Positions 57,076 to 64,000 of a DNA stretch of 64,000 bases are shown here, in pieces; within the stretch, counting starts at the first letter, position 1, and each line of letters starts with the position of its first letter. The DNA is from Cladopsammia gracilis. Lineage: Eukaryota; Cnidaria; Anthozoa; Scleractinia; Dendrophylliidae. The notes beneath the pieces were generated by a model. That model saw only the letters and a program-made list of their open reading frames with translations. It did no database searches and was not told where the DNA came from. The position numbers and the translations under genes are program-made. The stretch lies in NCBI GenBank assembly GCA_022457155.1, contig JAJGOT010000029.1, forward strand, positions 479,501-543,500, written 5' to 3'.

Positions 57076-57529
57076 GTAATGATCCGCATAAGAAGGAAAG
57101 TGCTAACGACAATGCACGATGGAATGTCAACTTTTTTTCATTGTTACAACTAGTGATCTCATTGGCCTAGACTCAAAGACCACTAAAAATTTAAGTAAGG
57201 TTCAAGGTGCATTTTGTCTGATTTTTTAAACGTTTCAAGTAATTTGAGACCCAATTGCACAACATGCAATTTTTAAAAGAAATTGTATTTGAGGAAGTTC
57301 ATCAAAGAAGCAAAATTATTAGCTTTTGTCTTCCGCTATTCTGATTGGTTAAGCAGGAACATTTCCTAAAATTTATCTAATGCAAAGGGATTTTCTTCAT
57401 TTTTATACTGAAATATAGGTATAAACCATCAGCCCCTCCTCTATTCTTAAACTGAAAGAAATTCTATGTGAGAAAGAGCCAATGCCGCAGAACAATGAAG
57501 TATACTGTAGTTCTTATGTGGAGCATTAC
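57076..57529. mobile_element. TTAA-flanked palindromic MITE, family copy C
   Basis: Ends GTAATGATCCGCATAAGAAG and TTCTTATGTGGAGCATTAC are flanked by TTAA at 57072-57075 and 57530-57533. It is the inverted homologue of 48753-49189. The left arm of the host repeat shows the unoccupied site (at 52021-52031) with one base different. Confidence 0.85.
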
Positions 57530-57890
57530 TTAAAACTAAAAAGAGCTAGAATGGGTGTTAAATTATTGCTTTTTATAATATGCAAATTTTGTGACGGCGT
57601 GCTTCGAAATGGGTCTTGAAAGCACCTGAAAGTCAAATGTTCCAATTTTTTCTCTATTGATTTTTATTTTACTAACATTGAGGTATCTCCTAATATAAGT
57701 ATCAATCCGAGCTAACTAGGCAGTTAAGAAATATGAACTTTTGAAATAAAGCAATTTTGGATGGTGGTTTATTTTCTTCAAAATTTGGCCAAAACTCGTG
57801 CCTGAGCCCACACTGCCAGAACCTTCTCTGCCAAATCTGCACATATGATTTGAAAGACCCTTTGTAATAGAAACACAATACCATAATTTA

Positions 57891-59655
57891 TTAACACAGG
57901 CAAGTGTGGGGCTTACAACCAAGAATTTACTCTTTCCACTCATGAACCCCTCTTTCAGTTGTCATAATTATGCACATTTTTGAAAATTTGGCCATCTTAA
58001 TTGATGATCATATTTAGTAAATTCGGTGTTTTATACATGTGATATTTCAAAAACATGTGTTGGATTGGGGGACCATACACAAGAAAACAAACCATTTTTT
58101 TTAACAAATTCTGTAAAATAATTACTGCAGAGAAAGTAATGTCGACAGGGAAGGGGGGCCTAACCTCATCCAGTGAAGACAAGTTGAGTAACTTTTAATT
58201 ATTTGCTATGCATTAGAAGTAGCTGCAGTGCACTAGTAACTGCAGTAATCAGAAACAAAACTGGACGATCCATTATTTTGGCATTTCATGATCCCAATAT
58301 GTCTATTTGCATTTTAAAGTTAATTTAATAACAATGGGTGACACAGTCTCTTATTAGAATGGCACCTTCAACTGATTACTTAATATTTTTAGGGTGCAGT
58401 TACTTCCTTGAATTGCAAAAGGAAAGGATCGAATGAACCAACAAAATCAGGAGCAAACACTGTAAAGGTTAGAAATTTGAAACTAAATTATGCAAAACCA
58501 CAAATCATGTTTCAGGAGGAAGGTGCTGCCTTTGCTATGATATCTGCATTAGGCCTTCACATGGCTCGGGTGACCACATTAAAATGGTGGTCCCATCTCC
58601 AGAAGTGGGCGTAAATACAGTGTCCTTGATTGGTACTTTTGTGCTACTGTTAACTTTAAAAAAGTGATTTTTGTTTTCAGCATCTTGAGCTGATCATGTA
58701 TATTTTTGAACAGGAATGATCATTCAGTAAAATGGAAGTTAAAAGAAAAGGAGCAAATCCAAAAAATAAGCAAGTTGGAGTCACCGACAAAGGGACAAAC
58801 ACCATAGAGGTAAGAACTTTGAAATTGAACCAAGTATTTAAAATAAATTTAGGAATGGCAGATTCAGAGTGACTGAGGATTTGTATTGAGTAATTAAACA
58901 GACCAAATTAAAGCCTCGTTTTTGCAAGAGATGCAAAGACAATTGAATCTAAGCATACAGTACAGATGCAATCATATTATGCACTATTTTTTTCCTTTTT
59001 TTCATTGTGTGAATAATTTGCATCATGTTTTTTTTTCACTTCATGCAAATATCTTATACTTGTACTTCTGCTTGCCACTAAGGGTACTTGCCTCGCCAGT
59101 AAAACCAGGCTTTAGGATTAATTAATATATAGCTTGCACATCAAGTGCACTGAATTTGAGTGCACTTTGTGAGAGTATATAGTACACAACTAGGTTATCT
59201 TAAAGATAGTGATTGCTGCGCACGTACGTGATTAGGCTTGGATAAATTCTGCTCATAAAATGGCTTATCCTGTCTGCCGGCATTGCTCGTAAAAATTGCT
59301 CATTCTGCTTGTACACCTAAATTCTGCTCGAATTCTGCTCGGTACTCCAAACATTATTGGTCCTTCTGGCCTTATATATTTTCGAAAATATGCAAGGGAG
59401 CTAGGCCTAACCCCTAATGCTAATTAGATATTCATTATGTGTAGCCAAATTGTACTGAATTCGTCATGACTTCAAAGTATATGATAGAATCATCTGAGCG
59501 CGTTTTAGCTAATAATCACATTAATCACAAGGTATTTTCCATTTGTTTTGTATTTAGTTTTCAACTGTTCTTACAGCTGTTATGCATATCATTTTGCTTA
59601 AAAAATTACATATAAAATCAATTCCTTTCCACCTTAATTACAGGTTTTTTGTCAT
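57891..59655 (+). other. Intergenic with two possible short repeated exons
   Basis: 58393-58467 (acceptor TTTTTAG, donor GTTAGA) is open for 25 codons ending KSGANTVK. 58714-58809 (acceptor TTGAACAG, donor GTAAGA) contains ATG at 58732 and reads MEVKRKGANPK...GTNTIE. Both share KRKG(S/A)N and G(A/T)NT(V/I), as if one exon had been duplicated. Without transcripts this is only suggestive. Confidence 0.25.
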
Positions 59656-59662
59656 TGTAGAC

Positions 59663-60555
59663 CACAGGTAGCCCAAGCTATATGTGTCACAGTAACTGTT
59701 ACAAGCGAAATTAAAAGGATTTGTGCGAGAAAAAATGGTCCATTCTAGGAGCTAAAAAATACGAACAAGATTTCAATAAAAATTGCCTACCTTACTTCGC
59801 TTGTGTGTTTCCTTGTCTCCTGTGTGATTTTTGGGGCGATTTAGAGCATTTCCAGAGTGAGTTTTAGTTTCATTGCTTTTCTCTATATATATCCTTTCCC
59901 AAGGTTGGGTACTTCAACTGAGAGGCCGAGTGGATCCACTGAAGGAAAACCGCCGTAAATTCGCTCCAAACCCTCCGATTGCCTCGAAATTCCACGTAGA
60001 CCACGGACGATAGTTCTGTTGTCCATTCCAACTCTTTATCCGAGACCCGGATACATGGAAAAAACATTAAACGTCGCCAATCGCTGCACACTTTTCCGTT
60101 GAGATTGTTCGACAGAGGCTTGATGCAGACTTCTCCAAGCCGAATGTTTGAAAAATGGCTTAGTGACCCGGCCTTTGGATCGAATTTCTTACTGACCTGG
60201 TGGGCGACTGTAAAATGTAACTAAAGACAATATCACCCTCAGTACAGTCGCCCACCGGGTCGGTAAGAAATTCGACCCAAAGGCCGGGTCACTAAGCCAT
60301 TTTTCAAACATTCGGCTTGGAGAAGTCTGCATCAAGCCTCTGTCGAACGATCTCAACGGAAAAGTGTGCAGCGATTGGCGACGTTTAATGCTCTTTCCAT
60401 GTATCCGGGTCTCGGATAAAGAGTTGGAATGGACAACAGAACTAAATTTTGTTCGTATTTTTTTAGCTCCTAGAATGGACCGTTTTTTCTCATACAAATC
60501 CTTATAATTTCGCTCGTAACAGTTACTGTGACACATATAGCTTGCGCTACCTGTG
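59663..60555. mobile_element. 893-bp foldback element with long inverted ends
   Basis: Perfect 7-bp duplication TGTAGAC at 59656-59662 and 60556-60562. Arms run from CACAGGTAGC inward to about 60212 and from about 60242 outward. The left arm has about 240 bp (59770-60008) that the right arm lacks. Minus-strand open frames here (60189-60536, 59870-60091) mirror each other and are not genes. The superfamily is unclear. Confidence 0.75.
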
Positions 60556-60562
60556 TGTAGAC

Positions 60563-61053
60563 AGCAGTTGCTTGTGTTTTGAGAATAACTTCAATGATGT
60601 TGTCGTCCGAAAGTTCATCAAAGTCTTTGTTGATGTTATCATGCTCGTCTTCTTCGAAAACATTGAATAATTGTTGAATAGTGTGATAAAAAGTTGTAAA
60701 GACATTGATTCATTGTTCTTGTCTGTGATGAGAACACTGGTCAAACGTTGCTTTTTGCATTTTGACTGCAACTGAGACTGAGTTCATTTTCTTTAAACCC
60801 AATAAGAAAAACGATGATGGTTAGCAAAACGATAAAATTACAATTTTCATTCAAATGTTCAGCAAATTTTATGAGATGCTTTATCCTGTTGCAAAAGGGG
60901 ACGTCTCTATGTAAACTGAGATTGGTTGGGTCACCTTTACTGTCGGGAAACAATGGAAAAGCCAACAACACACCTTTTAACTCTTGCAGGACTGAGCAAA
61001 AACGTGTCAAAATGGGCAACATCATTCTTTATTTATTTTCTCAAAAGGTATTT
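60563..61053. other. Intergenic, no feature
   Basis: Open frames of 74 and 94 codons on the minus strand show no recognisable domain. Confidence 0.35.
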
Positions 61054-61227
61054 ACAATAGACCAATTCCGATATATATTAAAATTCATACTTTGCTCCGA
61101 GGCTTAGGGGAATAAAACAAAACAAATTAATTATTCATCCCTGAACCTCGATGTGATTTCTTTTGTTTTATTCCCCTAAGCCTCTGAGCCAAGTATGAAT
61201 TTTAATATATCGGAATTGGTCTATTGT
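61054..61227. mobile_element. 174-bp palindromic MITE
   Basis: Arms of about 70 bp begin ACAATAGACCAATTCCGATA and include GAGGCTTAGGGGAATAAAAC. No flanking duplication was found beyond the palindrome. Confidence 0.7.
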
Positions 61228-62284
61228 GTGGAAAGCTACATCTCATATGAAAGGGTAGTAAATAAATTTTACAAAAAAAATTTTTTTTTTGAAAAAATAT
61301 ACCATAATGTTGCATTTAATTAGCAAAAAGTAGCAGAACTATTCCACAATTGCCAATAAATTTGGACAAAAAAGTATTACCGGTAATAGTTCAAACTGAT
61401 GGGTAGTACAAGAAAAAAGTTAAAAGCAAAAAGTTTCCTTGTTATATTGAGCACCAGGGTCTTCCCAATGTAAATCCACTTGCGTGCAAATAAAATTTTC
61501 GTGCATGTAATTTGACCTAATTAATTATGCAAACACGATACGTGATAAGAAAAGATCTTGCATCGCGCCATGATTTTGGTTTCCTCTCGGTTCAAAAACC
61601 ATTTTATTTGCCAGATATCTTTCCAAAAGTACCGAAGCCAAGACATTTATTCGAAGCAATAACCAGATTTCTAAGGTAAATATCATGTCTAAATATCACA
61701 ATTGCCTTTTGAGTTACCTTACAGTCGGACCACATGTTTACACAAGACCAAGTGTTAAAAAAGCGCTCCACTTTCAAAGTTAATAAAATAGATTCTTTGC
61801 TAGAACTGATCAATTTCAGATTCTTTATTGCTTGAAATTCATCCATTGTCGCTGTTATACATTTTCAAGCGCCAAAACTTTGTTTGGGTCGACACAGGAG
61901 GATCTTAACTCCTTTGCCGCTTCGGCTCGCTTCAAATAAATTTGATGGTTTTTTGTAAACAACTTCATGTAGTCAAACGGTAAGCTGTCCGGCTCAAACT
62001 TGCTCAGTGATTGGCTTAGACTACTGTCACATTACCCTCCAAATTTGGGGGGGGGGGGGGGGGATTGAAAATAACAAATTTTTCTGAATTTTTTTCGTCA
62101 TCGTTCCTGAGGGAACGATATTTATAGGGCCCGTCCTGCAAGAGTTAAGACTTAGAAATGGAAAAAAAAAGTCCATAGGAAGATTTGTATGCATTTAAAG
62201 TGGTGGTAATATAATAAAGAGCAGAAAGCGTAAAGTGGCAAATCTGATTTTGTTTACACACTGCACAATTGCTCAACCTAGCTA
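61228..62284. other. Intergenic, no supported gene
   Basis: A G-tract lies at 62047-62063. The rest is AT-rich without exon or repeat signals I can support. Confidence 0.35.
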
Positions 62285-62769
62285 GGGGTGTCGGGTGATA
62301 AGTGAAAAACAACTGTATTAGCGCGTGCTAAAAATAGAGAATTAATGTCGTCAAATTGTGTCGGCAAAGTACAAATTAAAGTTCAAAAATGAAAAAATTC
62401 AAATTTGAAAAGTTAAAAAAGAACGAAATGTCACTTACAAATTGCGCAAACACAAAATGTCACATTCTGGACATATGTAGTTGCTCTTTATCAGGTTTCT
62501 TCTTTCAAACATGCAATTGATGACTCGAGAGAAATTACCACATTGTACATTTAGCAACTCGAAAATAATTATTCATCATTTTACAGTTAAACTGTATTAG
62601 TAGAGGGCTTGCCCCTCGGCTATTTTTTTTCCTGACACATAAATAAAGTTTCTATCTATCTAGTCTCTCAAAATGACAATTTTACTTGCCATGTGATCGC
62701 AACATTAATTTGCTATTTTAGCGCGCGCTACTGAATACAGTTGTTTTTCGCTATATAGCGCAGCACCCC
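62285..62769. mobile_element. 485-bp element with TA flanks
   Basis: Ends GGGGTGTCGGGTGATA... and ...GCAGCACCCC share an inverted inner block GAAAAACAACTGTATT...GCGCG(T/C)GCTA. Flanked by TA at 62283-62284 and 62770-62771, consistent with a Tc1/mariner-type source. The interior has an AATAAAG plus TCTATCTATCT tail like that of a short retroposon at about 62637-62660. Confidence 0.6.
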
Positions 62770-62771
62770 TA

Positions 62772-63560
62772 AAAATAACCAAAACCGGTTTTCTAAATAT
62801 TTCTCATAAAGTTCTACTGATAACACAAAGAAACAGTCAATAAAATATTTCTTATAAAGTAAATGCACATTCAAATATGTTATTTCCTTTACCATAGCTT
62901 TTCAATAATTCTTAAGAAATCTTAGAAAAGTCTGCAGTGTGAATTCTAAAGCAAGACATGCTCTCACTTTGTGATAAATCTGGATAAATGTATCCTGACA
63001 GGAGTGTAGCTACCTGTACGCATGTGCGCACATGTGACCTGAAAAAGTCGAAAAAATAAGTAAAAATGAATAAAAGTATACCACCTTGATTTGGTGATTG
63101 TGCATACCTCTGAAAAAGTCTTGGCTACGCTCATGGCTGATCCTTAAAGGACGATTTAATCGCTTTCAGCTCTCTTGCCACCACTTTACGCTTTCAGCCC
63201 TTGTACCTACTAATATACCAAGTGTAAAGAATACTCACCTTCAGAAGCGATCGAGGTCCGACAATATAAAATACTGTTTGCATGTGTTTAACGGAAAGCG
63301 AATGACGCAAATAAAGGCACGCATCAGCATGACGTACGCAAAGAGTTGTGGTACAGCATTTCCTAGGAAACCATTGCATCTTCAGCATGTGACTCGCAAA
63401 GGATTGTGGTAAAAAAGCAATTCCAGATATTTTCTGCCTTTATGGATTACGAACTGCTGCTCCACTCACTTCGTTCGCTGCGCAGCAATAATTGACACCA
63501 CCTTTAGCAGAGACGGTTTCCACTAGCAATGCGAACACAATCACAAGCTGGATAAAATAG
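62772..63560. other. Intergenic, no supported gene
   Basis: Short overlapping open frames on both strands at 63098-63412 mirror one another and show no domain. Confidence 0.35.
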
Positions 63561-63875
63561 TGTAACGTTTGGTTAGTTTAGTCTAACCCCGAAGTCTAAT
63601 CTAGAATATGTCTCCATAACAACGATACAGTCGCTGTTGACTTGACACGTGTGCTTTGTTAGCAGTCTTTTAGTAGTGTGTTTAAAGTATCTGTTAATTT
63701 AGGACAGTCTTGACAAACATTTCAACAAAATTTACTAAGCCAATGCAGGAGAAACTAGAAAGAGTGTTTTATATTATGGCCAATTATATTCTGAGTGTCT
63801 TCATTATGCTGTCTTCAGCTTTTACTAGGCTAAGCATAATGTGAATGCAACTATAAACGTTAGCATAAGAAAACA
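63561..63875 (+). mobile_element. 5' LTR of an LTR retrotransposon (candidate)
   Basis: Begins TGTAACG and ends AAAACA, the TG...CA form of LTRs. It is followed 4 bp later by TGGTGGCAGCGGTGG (63880-63894), which has the look of a tRNA primer-binding site in Gypsy-type elements, and then by an open frame. The matching 3' LTR would lie beyond the window. Confidence 0.6.
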
Positions 63876-63904
63876 AGACTGGTGGCAGCGGTGGAATACT
63901 GACG

Positions 63905-64000
63905 ATGAAAATGGCCTCGAGGGAAATTCTGGAAGATGTTATTGAACTGCTAACCACGCAGTTGACGAAGGCAACCTTGAAATTGACTCGCGAAGAATTG
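63905..64000 (+). CDS. Start of a gag-like ORF, partial at right edge
   Basis: ATG at 63905 (second ATG at 63911) opens a frame of 32 codons that runs off the window: MKMASREILEDVIELLTTQL and on, helical and charged. Its place just after the primer-binding site fits the capsid gene of an LTR retrotransposon. Too short for domain recognition, and it could be another ORF. Confidence 0.55.
   Translation, partial: MKMASREILEDVIELLTTQLTKATLKLTREEL

Larger units (their letters stand above)
56228..57890 (-). repeat. Right arm of the large diverged inverted repeat
   Basis: Reverse-complement partner of 51690-55740. It contains the SINE (56490-56781) and a TTAA MITE (57076-57529), both absent from the left arm, and lacks the two insertions of the left arm. 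Confidence 0.75.

Noticed and set aside
51690..57890. Recent inverted duplication of the chromosome
   Set aside because: The arms are too diverged and carry different insertions. Two old copies of a repeat in opposite orientation fit better.
60189..60536. 115-codon minus-strand open frame
   Set aside because: It lies in the arm and loop of a foldback element, and its sequence is mirrored on the other arm.

Overview
The window looks like nuclear DNA of an anthozoan cnidarian, most likely a stony coral. The basis is spliced genes, a very high load of transposon debris of types common in coral genomes, a TRIM-type RING/B-box gene and a large NB-ARC-TPR immune-receptor-like gene. There are no bacterial operons, rRNA genes, CRISPR arrays or functional tRNA genes that I can see. 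The species assignment is inference.

Gene content is low. Five loci carry credible non-transposon coding sequence. (1) The end of an unknown protein runs off the left edge (1-330, +). (2) A 151-codon single-exon ORF of unknown function lies at 15596-16051 (-). (3) A TRIM-like RING/B-box/coiled-coil gene lies at 17995-19381 (+), with one intron and an in-frame TGA inside the first B-box. (4) A HEPN-like/coiled-coil/NB-ARC/TPR receptor gene lies at 35562-39905 (+), with a 42-residue TPR unit repeated about 17 times in one exon. (5) Possible small exons lie at 50.3-50.6 kb and 58.4-58.8 kb (+), weakly supported. A degenerate acidic ORF (13207-14228, -) and a one-finger C2H2 remnant (22.46-22.6 kb, +) are fossils.

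Most of the rest is mobile DNA, and many insertions can be bounded to the base by their target-site duplications. There are five non-LTR retrotransposon remnants. The best is a nested complex at 40.75-44.98 kb: two truncated L1/Tx1-like copies, the second split by a 250-bp insert and by an opposite-strand LINE. Three members of one TTAA-flanked palindromic family occur at 1064-1514, 48753-49189 and 57076-57529. Other TTAA-flanked palindromes are at 33076-33584, 49195-49619 and 51496-51664. A PIF/Harbinger deletion derivative (47409-48031) keeps the start of its nuclease gene. A hAT deletion derivative (53485-54974) keeps transposase pieces. A tRNA-derived SINE (56490-56781) has a 12-bp duplication. 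The right edge holds the 5' end of an LTR retrotransposon (63561-64000).

From 51.69 to 57.89 kb two diverged copies of one repeat face each other. Because they carry different insertions, each arm serves as the empty-site control for the other, which gives a readable order of transposition events.

The most interesting locus biologically is the receptor gene. Its N-terminal domain has an R-x4-H motif of HEPN type, and its TPR array is so homogeneous at DNA level, with one pair of neighbouring units almost identical, that it is probably still expanding and contracting.
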